From Enoplosus armatus (taxonomy: Eukaryota > Chordata > Actinopteri > Centrarchiformes > Enoplosidae), in contig NC_092180.1 in assembly GCF_043641665.1 (NCBI RefSeq), positions 13,385,891-13,449,890 on the forward strand: a DNA stretch of 64,000 bases, written 5' to 3'. Positions 1 through 12,900 of the stretch are shown piece after piece (position 1 is the stretch's first letter; each line of letters opens with the position of its first letter). Position numbers and translations under genes: made by a program. A model generated the notes under the pieces. The model was not told where the DNA came from. It worked only from the letters and a program-made list of their open reading frames with translations, and did not search any database.

Positions 1-786
1 GTCGAAATTTTTATACTTTTATAGTTCAACTGACCTCGACCCCTTTAAAACAAATAGAAATAAACCTTTCATATGACCTATTTGATTTAGCTTCTTTTTT
101 TTTTTTTTACATCCTGTATGTGGCTGGCGCAAATCCACATAATTTTTCAGAAAGAGTTCACAGGATGGCCAGGGAGCTTTTTTTTTCAGGATGTTGAGGG
201 AAGCAGGACACTTGTTTTTTTCTTCAGTATGCCCCTTAAGGGTGGTTGAGTTCATGAAATTCACCATCCTGGTGGTGAGCGACATGGTGGAAGGAGACTG
301 CAAATGCACTTTAGCTACCTGGTAAGAAAATTAGTCTCCATGCTCTATTTTGAAAATTGTCATAATGTAGTTTGGCTTTTCTGACACAATTCTGGATGAC
401 AGGACTGCAGAGGCTTTCCTTAAATATGCAGATTAAATCAAGTAGGCCACTTAATGCAAACAACTTCAACACAAAAACAAGCCATGGTGCATGATACAGC
501 TATACACAGTACAATGTAGACCTTGTTTGCCAAGCACTTGTTAAGGTGTGTTCAAACTAATAAAGAAACTAGTTTTAGAGGCGATGCAAAAAGTCAACGG
601 AAAGGCTGGAATTCAACATGTTTTAACTTGAGCATCTCAAAGCTGTATCATACCACCTGAATGAATGTACATGGACAAGAGGAAAAATGAAAGAGTTTGG
701 AGAAAAGCAACAGAGAGAACTGGAGAGTTTTGAGATCAGTCTGAGTGAGCCTGAGCAGTCACTGAAACACACAGAGTCAGCGTGTG

Positions 787-810
787 ATGTTAGCTAACTG
801 TAGCTAACAT
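787..810. repeat. Short inverted repeat (10-bp arms, 4-nt loop)
   Basis: The arms at 787-796 and 801-810 are perfect reverse complements around GTTAGCTA. GTTAGCTAAC-type motifs recur elsewhere in the window (near 4070 and 47285), so this may be a dispersed-repeat fragment rather than a functional hairpin. Confidence 0.7.
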
Positions 811-3800
811 TTGTACAGTTGGTGCATTGGACAAACCATTATTGTAGTACAACAATGGTAGACTGAGCCCCGCTGAATACAACAGCATTAATAACAATAA
901 GGTCAATACAGTATTACAGTCAAGGAACTCAGGGGATAACAAAGTCAACAGCTGTCTCATTCTTTGTATGGGGCCTTAAAATCTTCATATATCTTCTCTT
1001 CTGTTTAGAGATATGGTGCGACATTTATGAAAAAGAGCACATTTTTATTAACCTCGTGTTAGAATCTTAAATCACTTGGAATGAGTTTGAACTTGCTTTT
1101 CCAGTAATTACAGTTTTTTCTCCAATGGTGTCCATTGTACCAACTGTTGTGGTTTAAAGATAAAAGTAATTGGCAATTTGTTAAGCACTTAAACTATCAT
1201 TTCCCCGATTAACTGCACAGTTAAAAGGCTCCTTTGTCTAATTACACTGAAACAAGAGTATTATAATCAGTGCTCAGCTTTGTTGTTGATCTCACTGATG
1301 GTGCTGCCACGCCCTTGTAGGATACGAGTGCTTTTACTTAGATGTAAATCAAGAGATGATTATTACAGTGTCTCTAACCCTTGTTTACCATTTGAAAAAT
1401 GAAGAATACAAGGGGGGGGAACACTTATTCAGAATGGTACCATAGTCATGTAAAAAAAAATTGTTTTTTGCCTTAAAACATTTATAATGCACATTATCCC
1501 AAGAGATTCTTCCCCAAATGAGTAAATAAATACCATTGTAATGCAGCACAACCCTGCCCCCGATCTGAGGCAAATCCCCTATAAGGAGTATAAATCTGCA
1601 AGGCTTTGTGGGTAATTAGCGAACATGTTCGGGAATGTTAGCAGAGTTTGGCAGGTGCGTTTGATCAGTGGCTAGAGGCAAAATCACTGTTGACAGAGGG
1701 AGATGGCAGGAGGATCGAGATAGGATGGCAAGTGGGTGGGGGAGAGAGAAGTGTGAGGGCTGAGGGGCAGGTTTTACTAAACCACACTTTTTTTTTTATT
1801 TCACCACAGACACTCTCTACAGAGACAAGGCAGTATCTATATATGAGATTATTTAGAGGACAACTGACAGAAATTAAGTTTATCAATAGACTATTGAGAA
1901 CTGAAGCTTTTGTAGTGTACTGTTTGGTTTTATCGTGAAAGACCTCAGAGAAACATCATATATTGTAATGATCAACTAATGAGACGATGATAAAGTCTAT
2001 TATTATTATTATATTATTAAATTTAATTATAATGTTGGTCTGACCTAAAACGAAGTGGGCTTAAGAACACAAAGCAATAGTCCAGTTTCATAATGAGAAC
2101 TTCTTGAAACCCCTATGAAAGCTATTAAAATACTCCCATTTTAATATTTATGATCACCTCGTGATTTAATTTTGTTCTGACTTAAGATTATAGTTGTATA
2201 GTTGAATTTACTATTGATTATAGTAAGTGTAAAGGTGATGTGTACCAAATTAATACAATGCAAATCAAATGCACTCTAATGACTACTCTTAAATACATCT
2301 TATGCTGCTGAATTATTAATATTATTGTGTGTGGGTTACCATGGGTTCAATGAGGCCTAATTAGAGGAGATACACTAAAGCTAATTTGCAGATGCCAGAA
2401 GCATAGTTTATATATAAGAGCTAATATTTGAAAGTCAAATTAAAGTTGAAAAGGCCTGTAATAATTGTTAATTAACTCTGGTTTTGTTTTTCCCTTTGAC
2501 AAACTTGAATTGAGTACAATATTCACAGGGCTAGTGCTTCACATTTCTGACCACAAAGATACATTTCAAAGCTTTTAATTATTCGTTTGATGTGGGTATT
2601 CTCTGTAGGTTAGATATTATTTTAAGATCCCTTTGTTCAAAAATTCATTTTTATTATCGCTGCATGAAATGCATGGCAATTCCCCACATAACTAACCATT
2701 GGTGCAATTAACATCTTCGATCGAGTTCATATTCCTGATAATTTATACCGACTATGCACCTCCCCTGTGATCGCTTGCAGGGTTTGACTCTTCCACAGCT
2801 CCCTTGCATTTACAGAACCAGTTTTATACTGATGAAAATGGAAAGTGAAACTTTATTATTGTGACAGTCGAGTCCTGTTCATTAAAGACTTCGAAACAAC
2901 ACCGAGGCCAGTTCAACAAGCAAGCCGACAGCAGCACCAGTGTAGTGACATCAAACCAATTAAGACTGACGATAAATATTAACAGGAGTGGGTATTAACA
3001 GAACATGACTGGGAAGCCAAGCTGTAAACAAGTGCTGGATGGCTGATCATTAAAACTGTGTCACACAGTGCTGCACAGCAATGGAGAGATAGAGATTTTG
3101 ACACTAGAATTGATCTTTCTTCAGAGCTGAATGAAGCACTCAGTACTATCTTGTAAACAGAATAGAAACTGGTCAATACTGTATGTAGTATACACCTATT
3201 AAGTCATGACACAATGTATAATAGCAAGTGCGCATTCAAATTAATCTTTTGGGGGATTTTCACATTATGATGAAAATATCCGCATTTGCATTAATGTTCC
3301 CAAAAATCTAAATCAAAAGTGAAATGGTTACAAAAAACGTGTCCTAAAAACAAATATCCATTCCAATTATCATGAAATTGTGGAAACATCACATAAATAT
3401 CATCAATGTATATTAAGCTTACAAAAGCAGCACTGTCTTCACAAACTGTAAATACACACACATACACACACTTGAAAAGAATTCAATGGTTACTTCAATA
3501 AAGTAGACCAAAACTACTAAGCCTGAATGTAGTGGCAAAAATACAACTTTACACCAAATGCAGTATGCACTGTGCTACAAACTTGGAGCGGTAAATTTGA
3601 AAGATGTAAGCATTTTCCAGACAGGGCAGGCCTAACGAAAGACATAATCAAGTTGCATCATGGGAAGTAGGATCAAGTGTGAAATTGAACCATACTAAAG
3701 CATATGAGTCAGGATAGTTCAACTTTTGCTGGATCAATGATTATTATTCTGATGATTATTCTTTTTTATTGTCTCTCACAAAAGAGGAAAAAAAGAAAAG

Positions 3801-5086
3801 AAGTTAAAAAGGTACAATATGAAACATTTCTGCATTAAAATGTTTGCTATATATTTTGAGTTGTGTACTTACATTATCCCAAATGTTTCCAACAACATTC
3901 AAACCCAGAGAAATTTGTAATTTTATTCAAGGTAACGGTGCGTTTCATTTGGTCGCCTGTCAATGGCATCATCCCTTTTGCCTCCACTAATTACTATAAG
4001 TTCTGGGGAAACACCAGATGAAACGTCAGTGAGGAAGGAAGGAACACAATGTCACAGAATTGTACTCAGTTAGCTAACGTTACTTGCAGCTTTTAATTAG
4101 AATGAAATTATATAACATGAATAAACGTAACGTGAATAAAACTTTAATATGTTTCTTCGTCTGTAAATGGAGTTAATGTCAGATAGATTTTCGTCAGCAA
4201 TGGTGGTGAAGACAACTCCCACGCTACGTCTTTTGTTTTGATTGAGAGACCCCTAGCGGTTTAAAATAAAATTGAAAAGAGTTGAAAAGACTTCTTACTT
4301 CCAAACTGCATGTGTCTATCCAAAATCTCTGAGCGCTATAACATCAACATACTCATAAACAAACTAAGTTAATTAAAATGATGTGCATTGCTGACCATGG
4401 TTGCACAGTTTTGTGTTTTTATATTTTAAACGTGCATTTTGTTTACAATTCTCTTTATTTGGATTATAAGTGTTTCTTGCTGTTAAGTTGTCCTGTTGGG
4501 CTGCCTGACCCACTGGGTTACAATGATTACTATTTATCTCACAGCCTTCAGAAACAGGAAAGGCCATGTCAGACTCTCGCCTCAATAGTGTGGTTTCCAT
4601 TATTTTGATTTGGCTTCAAAGAACAGTTAGAATAGCTTATATAGCAGTCACAATAACAGAATATGCCTGAATCTGAACCAAAGTTAAGCCCACTTCCTTC
4701 AACTATACAAAGGCTGAAAATGGGAAACTTTGAGTACTGGTGAATGTCACGGTTGCTAATAAATAGGCAGGATTAACGCATACCTTTTAATATTCGCGCT
4801 GCTTAATGGGCTGACAGTGTTGAATTATCTATAGGTCTCAGTGATTCAAAAAGGACCATCAAACCCAAACTTGAGAGCAGTGTCTTGTAATTGAATAATA
4901 CATTACATGTGGCAATTATTTCTGTTAGAAGCAGACTGAGAAATCAATAACCAAGGGATCAAATCAAGGACTGTGAAGCTCTTGTTTCTATTCCCCTTGT
5001 GACCAATTACATCACCACAGTTTAAACACCTGCAGTGTCACAGCTCACTGTGACACTTTCTTGCACATGTTCACCCTTTCTCTGTC

Positions 5087-5087
5087 G

Positions 5088-5120
<33 letters not shown>

Positions 5121-5142
5121 GCACACACACACACACACACAC
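5087..5142. repeat. Compound (CT)n(CA)n microsatellite
   Basis: CT repeats at 5087-5101 run directly into CA repeats at 5102-5142, with one CA-to-GCA interruption near 5121. Confidence 0.95.
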
Positions 5143-6117
5143 GAATTGTGTTAGTCGGATCCTGAAGACTTTGAGAAGAGAAAGGAGCTTATATCAAGTC
5201 CTCATTTAAATGTGTACTGATAGACTAATAACCGATTTTAAGATTTTTACATGCTGAAATCTCGTCTAGAGGATTATTGCACTATTGTGTGCTAAATGAG
5301 CTGCACATCAAGACTTAATTGTAAATATGGAATGATGGGAGAGTAATGCATCTTTGTTGAGATAATATGCACTCATTGCACAGCCTGACCTGGAGTTATA
5401 AATTATGCACTGGTTTTTAGCTCCAGGCAGTATCCTCCCATGACATATGTGGTGCTGATTAAGAGAGAGTGAAATGGGTCTGTTTTAATGAACATATCCC
5501 ATTACACAAAAGGCATACCTCCAGTGCATCACTTAGAACACACAGGTGACAATGAAACTTTGACCACCTCATGGTCTGTAGGTATTGGTGAATACAATTT
5601 GCTTTTATCTGAAATATTCACAGCTCCTAAAAAGGCTGATATCAGGTCTCATTAAATGTTGATGCTCCGGGTGAGTAAAGAGAATACTGGCTACATCAAA
5701 GGCCTTGTTATGTCCAGTGAATACTAACTAATCCTGAGCTTCTCTTCAGGAGCATCTAAAGCCTGTAAGACCAGCAGTGTCTAGTTCACTGCTGGGACCC
5801 TGCCTGGTCCTTACAGTTCCAACAGGAGACTCCTACATATCACAAAGAAAATGAGAGGGGGGAAAACATAGATTGAGTGAAGATGATATTTTTTCTGTGA
5901 TTATCGGCTGTAGCATGTGTAGCATTGTGTTTCATCTGCCCTTTGTGATGCTCGGTGCACTGACATGCTTCCTCTCATCTGAGAATGGATCATCAAAACT
6001 GAAACAGTCAATACTGCGCAAGACACATAGGCTCACCCAAGCAATAATAGCCTGGAGTCAAAGGATACGTGTTCCACGGTTGATTGATTATTAGTCCCAT
6101 TCGTATTATTTTGTTTG

Positions 6118-6120
<3 letters not shown>

Positions 6121-6148
<28 letters not shown>
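6121..6148. repeat. (GA)n microsatellite
   Basis: Fourteen uninterrupted GA units. Confidence 0.95.
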
Positions 6149-6151
<3 letters not shown>

Positions 6152-8173
6152 CAAAAGAAAAAATGAAAAAATGTTACCTACAAAGTAATTTCTTTTCAAC
6201 TGTCATACCTGTACATTTACTTATTTTATTGAGGTGCATTACTTGTCCAAAATGTTCTTTTATTATCAATAAAGGCAGTGAACTTTGCCCGAGGCACAAC
6301 CGTCAACATAACACAACTGAGGCCATCAAAACATTGTGTGGGAAAACAGATCCAGCAAAAACACAAGATATTAATAGCCGAATTGCACTCATTACTGAAT
6401 GTTGGTGTCCACAGTCGTAACAGGATAGTGAAATGCTATGGTGGGCACTGAAACACAGCGTTCATGAAATAAAAATCATGGGCAGAACTGCAGATCCACG
6501 TTACTCTGATGTAGAGAGGGAGAGTGCAGTGCTGGAGCAAGTTTTACAGAAGGTTAAAACATCCACAGGCTAGTTGAATGAAGACATGCACAACCAAAGG
6601 ACTTAACATCAAAAGAACCTGTGTTTTCAGCTATTCTCTGTGGTGGGCTTGCTTTGCATATTTCATGGCAGTGGATTTCATATCTATGCCCACCTTTCTA
6701 TTGATATGTGCAAAGCCTTTTCTGTATTTCAATTAAAATGTTTTTTTCTTGCAAAAATGTAATCGGCAGGTCTGATTTGGAGGGTACAATTTCAATTGTT
6801 GTTCTTTACTGTGGCAGGGAGCCATGCTAACAAGTGGAAGCCTTCACCCCTGTGCAGTTCTTCCCCTAAAGTGAAGAGTAAGACCAAGAACACAACGTTT
6901 GTTTTTTTCCACATAAAAGCCTCCAGATGACCTATGGTTCCAGCCAGACCTTTAAAGAAATGGAGGACAATCAAAAGGACAAATGTGACGGGCCTCCTGT
7001 GTGAGCTACAAGATGAATGCGAAACAGCGCGTCGGTTCTGTGATGTCTTTGACCTGATAGTTCAAAGCTGCTCTTGGACTATGGACCCCTGTTCGGTATG
7101 TGAGCACCTCAGACAAAGGCTTTGTTCATAATAAAGTAAATCCACCACATTGTTCCACCACCATTTCAGCAAACAGGGAGCACACTTTCTAGACCTGAGC
7201 AAAGCATGAATGTGCCTACAAACACATCAGACTTAATATTTATTAATAATTTAGATTTTTCATAAATCTTAGGTGATGTTCCCTACCAAAGTTAGACAAT
7301 TCAACCCTTCAATCTCCAATTTTTCTGACACATAAACTTATTTTACTTTATATATTTATCTTAATGATTATATATAGCAATATTCTCATCAAGAAATCCA
7401 TACTGAGCCAACTTGTCAAGTACACCTTGCTACACAAGTTACCCATGATTTTCATTATACATACACTTTTCTCAACAAGTGTAGCCTTGTAACACGGTGC
7501 ATAATGCACCTCTGTTTCACGGGGACAGGTTATGGGGTGGCAAGGCACAAAGCAGCGTGCTGTGGAGCTACAGGACGTTAACTCCCCCCTCCACCACCCC
7601 TGCTCTGGTATTAGGAGGCATGGGGAGGTGCTCCAGCCTGCGGTCATAGTTAACCATGGCAAAGCAGCGTAGGCTGGCTGCTGTGGTGCCTCCCTTCCTC
7701 CTGAGACACAAGGGTGAGCAGGGCTTTGAAGTTAAAAGTGTGGCTGGGAGACAATATGAGCAGCATGTGAGCATCTATCTGTGGTGTGTGCTGTGTGATA
7801 TGAGGGCAAAGGTGGGCTGTGTGATGGTGGACTAACTGTCCAACAGTTGTAGAAAGAATTCTCTGTGTAGGGTGACCATCAAGTTACAGTATACAGCTGC
7901 ATAATAGCTTAGTAGCAAAGGCTGGTTCATTTTAGAAGAATTTGAGAGTTAAACCATCCAGGCTTTAAATACAAGGTTGTGTTTTAGTCGTCTAAGAGAA
8001 ACAACACAAGCCAGTCATTGCAAGGATCTAAATAGTTGGATGATGCATAAAACAGCACTGAAAATTGATTCACCTTTATTTCCTGTTTTGCCTGTCGTTT
8101 GTGTGTGTCAAAGGTCATTTAGACCTATGACTATGGGCCTAAAAAAGTGTCTATGGCTACCATAAGTTAATTT

Positions 8174-8199
8174 TTATACTAATTATATAATTAGTATAA
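8174..8199. repeat. Perfect 26-bp AT-rich palindrome
   Basis: The sequence is its own reverse complement with 13-bp half-sites and no loop, centred between 8186 and 8187. The next 100 bases start with a TTTTATTTGTATAGCAC string that resembles the 3' ends of fish L2-type LINEs or SINEs read in reverse, so the palindrome may mark an old insertion edge. Confidence 0.85.
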
Positions 8200-9936
8200 T
8201 TATAATAAGAATTTTATTTGTATAGCACTAATAGAAAATAATGTGAAAAACCACATCAAAAACAAGGAGAAAAAGTTTGATAAAAAGTAAAAAAATCTAG
8301 ATGAGCAAGTAAGAAGATGTAGGCTCATGTTCATGAATCAAACTGTTAACAGCATAATAATTCATCAAGCAATTTACAGGTTACAGGTACAATTTCCTTA
8401 GTCCTGATTCTTTCAAATGTTTGATAGCCGCTGAAACTCTCCACACAATTTGGAGTATAAAAGTGGTCAATATATTAATATCAGCTGTGAGCAATATATA
8501 TGCATGTATGATCAGAAGGCACACAAGACGAGATGAATGCCATAGCATTACAGCTATTTCATTACCCAGCCCGGTCCCAAGACGCTACCCTAATGAGAAG
8601 TCTAACAATTAGGACTACATGTGTGTGTGTCTCCTTCAAGAGAATATCAGATAGGCATCTTTATCAAACATAGTATTTTATAAATCCCTCTGTCATTTAC
8701 AATTAAACAGATCATCAGCAGCAGCGTGCATATCCGAATAGAAGGCCTGCTTTACATTTCAGAGTACACACAGGGCATTCCTGTGCCTACAAAGGGGGCC
8801 TTCAGAGAGAACGAGTGTGTGTGTGCAAGGAGCTAAATCTTTGACAGAGCACAACGCAGGCCTTGCAAAGTCTGTTTAATGTTGTCTTTAGAAATATCTA
8901 GTCCACACGGTAAATAAAGCCCAGTGATGACTGAAGTTTTGAAAGTGACCAAAAGGCTGTAATGGCTCGCGTTTGGTACCCAGGGTGTCAAGAAGTCTGC
9001 AGTTACGCTTAAGAACGAAGGCCTCTTACTCTCAAGTGTCATTAGTATGACTGCATTCATAGATTAGATTTTTTCAACTCAATAATCAATGGCACTGCCA
9101 CAATGAATTAATTCATTATTAAAATAGCAGAGAATTGATTTCTTGACATTATTCCGATTTAGCTGCCAAAATTGCTAAAATAATCAATGTAATAAAACTA
9201 AGGTAGAGTGGTTAACAACATTGACAACCTGACTGCAAATAAGAATTTGTATTTTTAAGATATTGACATTTTCACAGACACAGACCAACTCTGGAGTTAT
9301 TAAACTGATAATTTTGGATGAAACAACATACTGCCATTTAGTGTTCAATGTGTTCATCATGGACCCTGAGATTATCCTCGTCTCACGCACAAATTAATGT
9401 AGTTACCGCCACACTTTAAGCCATTAAATTAATTTTCTCTTACTGGAATAATTTGTTTGATTAGACAGTTTTACAACCAGAAAGGAGAGGCCTCTGCATT
9501 AATTATGTACTGTATAGAAAACAGCAAACCGTCTTTAATATACTTCATAAATAGAAAATTAATTAATTGAGTAGCAGAGTTGCATGGCTCTTTGCTGCCA
9601 TCTTGAGTATCTGAAAAGGCATTGCACATTTTGGTTAGAAGCTTTAATTACTTCTTATAAATCAATAGAGCAAGTCTTGGCATTTACAAACTATGTTCTT
9701 TTCCCTGTCCTTTGAAAGATTGTTTGCTTTTGATTTGCAATTAGGCTGATGGTCAGTAGGATATATAATAAGCAGTTATTATTTGAGTAACATTTACATT
9801 GGAAAAGTAGAGACCAGTAAAGCTAGGAAAATAATAGTAGAAGGCCAATATACATCTTGAAAGATCTTGGAATACCTATATTCCATAGTTAAAATCCAAA
9901 TTTTTTCATTGCACAATTAAAAGTCATGGTATATAC

Positions 9937-9966
9937 AGAGAGAGAGAGAGTGAGAGAGAGAGAGAG
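9937..9966. repeat. (AG)n microsatellite
   Basis: AG repeats with one TG interruption near 9951. Confidence 0.9.
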
Positions 9967-12900
9967 CTGACAGCGGAGAGGCCATGGAGGAGAGAGCGAC
10001 ATATAACTCAAGTTGACGACAACTATGCTCCTTATTGTACCTGCAATAAAGCGAGCTTGCGAGTTAATAGCCAATAGGAGTAATTCATCAAAACGACTGT
10101 TCAACAAGCATACACTTGGAGAGAGAACTGCTATGCCCACAGTGTCCCATCCACCGCTGTACTCAGCCAAAAATTGTTTATGGAGGTAAACGAAGCATCA
10201 CTCTGTAACACCTCTGTTCAATCACAAGTGTTTTTGTAGTTCCAACAACTCCAACAGAGTGATACATCTTCTAATCAGCTGATCACGTCAGTCAAAATCT
10301 CCCAGTTATAATTTCATTCTTATCATATCAATAAATTAAGCGATCACCTTTTAGTTCTGAATCAGGACCTTCAGTATTTGGAGCAAGTAGATTTTGGAAA
10401 ATAAGGTGTGCCAACGTCAGCAGGTTACTGTTAATTCTATATGTAAATACATATTTACTCAACATTTGATATCTTCTGCTGCTATGTATATATAACTTCT
10501 ACTTAAGTCTGTTTGCCCCTTCGTCTTATGCATAATACTAAAATTAAATGTTTAATGTTTAAAAAAAAGATGCATTCATATTATTTCTTAAAACAAAAAA
10601 AGTGCCCCTAAAAATAAATGTGAGCGTAGAGCTCTGATGGGGTTATTTTTCTCTTTGAATTTAATGCTATGCACAAAGTTCATCTTGAAATCTTGACAGT
10701 CTTTGGGAAAATCCAACAGGAGGGTATCTAGATCAAATACAAAAGTTTCATTACCACTGACGTGTAGGAAGCCAAATTAGGTCCTGAAATTGCATTAAAT
10801 TAAACCCAGCAGACTTGGTTGCAGTGTTCACCGTAGCGCATTATGAATATAATATGAAACCGTTGTATTATTGAAAAGGCTCTTCAAGCCGGCAGAATGT
10901 GTTTTTGGAACAGGGAATACTTATTGGTGTGTATTTGGCAAACATCAAGATCATATTAGCAAAGACAGCCTAACTGACAGAATGAACACTTTAATTCATC
11001 AATATGTCATTGATGAACTGTATGGACACATAGTATATGTAAAAAGGTTAAGAGAACAAAGGTGAACTCAAATTGGGACTGGAGGAGATTAGGACCAATA
11101 GATAGGTATATATTCTTATGTTATCTAACCATAACCATAACTGATGCAGGTGAAGACAACAGTTTATCAGAAATGTCATCATTCAACATCTATTCATGTA
11201 CATATAACACACTTTGCGTGTATTGGTCAATGGTAAATTATCAGTGTCAATCTATTATATAAAGAGTGTTGTTTTTTTAGCAGAGCAGAACTTATTCTCA
11301 GTACCACAACAGAGCAGAAGCACTGAAGAGAACATGCCTCCCTTAGTTTGTGGACATGCAGCCATCAGTATGTTGGAAGCTGTTGTTATAAACTTGAACA
11401 TTGAAAATTTATTTTTTCTCTTTACCAATGACATTTGCCACTTTTTGTGTTTGAATAGTTATCTTGACTTTTAGGTAATGTCACTGACAACACAAAATAT
11501 CATTTTTCTCTCACTGAACCAACTCAAACTAGTCCATTTCTACTCTACTTATATGGTAAAAGCATGCAAGAAATATGTTGTGGTCTTATCCTATTAACTG
11601 ATTTGTAGAGGAGTTGCGCTGTCAACTCTCGGCTGGATATTGACTACTGTTGAGTACTTTTTCCCTACAACTTACTGCATGGACTGACACAAACAACAGG
11701 CTTTAGAAAGCCCCATGTGTGCAGTTCTCCAAGTTATAGCTTGCAGCAAGTTAAAGTCAGTCAGAGAAAACAGGCACATAGAAAAAGATGTAATAACTCA
11801 GTGATGAAGTTAGTGTTACTAGTATAGCACACATATATTTCACACAGATTATCAGAATATTAAATACCTTGATTGGACAAGTATGGTTCTGTATGAAAAC
11901 AATTGGAATCTGCAGAGTCAAAACATTTGGGTTTTTGAGTTATTATTTCTCAAGAAATCTGCCTCTGAGCCCACGCATTATATAGTATATTAACTTCAAC
12001 TGTGCTGGCAGCTCAACCTCCCTAAAACTCAGTTGCATGTCAATAAGTATTTATGAACATTACCACTTTCTATTTCCATTCTCTGACCACTAAGAATCCC
12101 TCATGAACATGCAGCACAGCACATCTTTGCATGCTATCACTACACATATTTAGCCACGTGGTGGCGTTGCAGCGCAAAGAGAAGAAGATTGTGGGTTTTG
12201 ATGTAAAGTAGTTGCGCCTTATTTCAGAACTTCTATGTATTCAGCCATACTTTGCACCAAGATTTAAAGGTGTGGTGCACATTAAGCCATGATGAGGGAT
12301 GCCCTAATTGCATTTAGTGTGATATCATATCATTATTGATGTTAAATGATTTATGAGATGCAAAGAAACAATAAACAAGACGGTGAAATTCCCTTCAGAT
12401 ATAAATGCATAAATGCTAAATAGATAACACATGAAAATAAATTGCAAGGTAGTGGTGATTGAAAGTGACAAGTGCAATATGGTGTTCAAACCAGAAGATA
12501 TCTGGACTGGCAGAGTAAATCTGGGTGAAGAAAGTGAGCGTAGAGCTTGTCATTTGAGCAAGACACTTAACCTCCAACTTCTCCAGCTGCTTAGTGACAT
12601 CAGGTAAGACTGATGTTGCAGTGGGTAGTTTCTAGAAATAAATGTTGGTAACAGAGCGTGAAGTTCCTGTAAAAAAGAGCATTGCTCTCAGTTAAACTTC
12701 ACTGGAAAAATGAAAAGTGCAACAAGTCAACTCCAGGAAGAGGCCGGAAGTAGAAGGCTAGGGCTTTGGGAAGATATTCTCAAAAACAAAAGTTGCCCTC
12801 CAATTTAATATAATTGATGATATAAGGAAGCACCTTCTACATCTGAGTTTTTCATATGTTACAGTGGTGGTTTATAGAGATGGGCCGTATCTTTGCAACA

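Noticed and set aside
6008..6420. Frames with Ser-Leu or Arg-Glu repeats around the GA microsatellite
   Set aside because: The repeats are produced by (GA)n; flanking sequence shows no coding signature.
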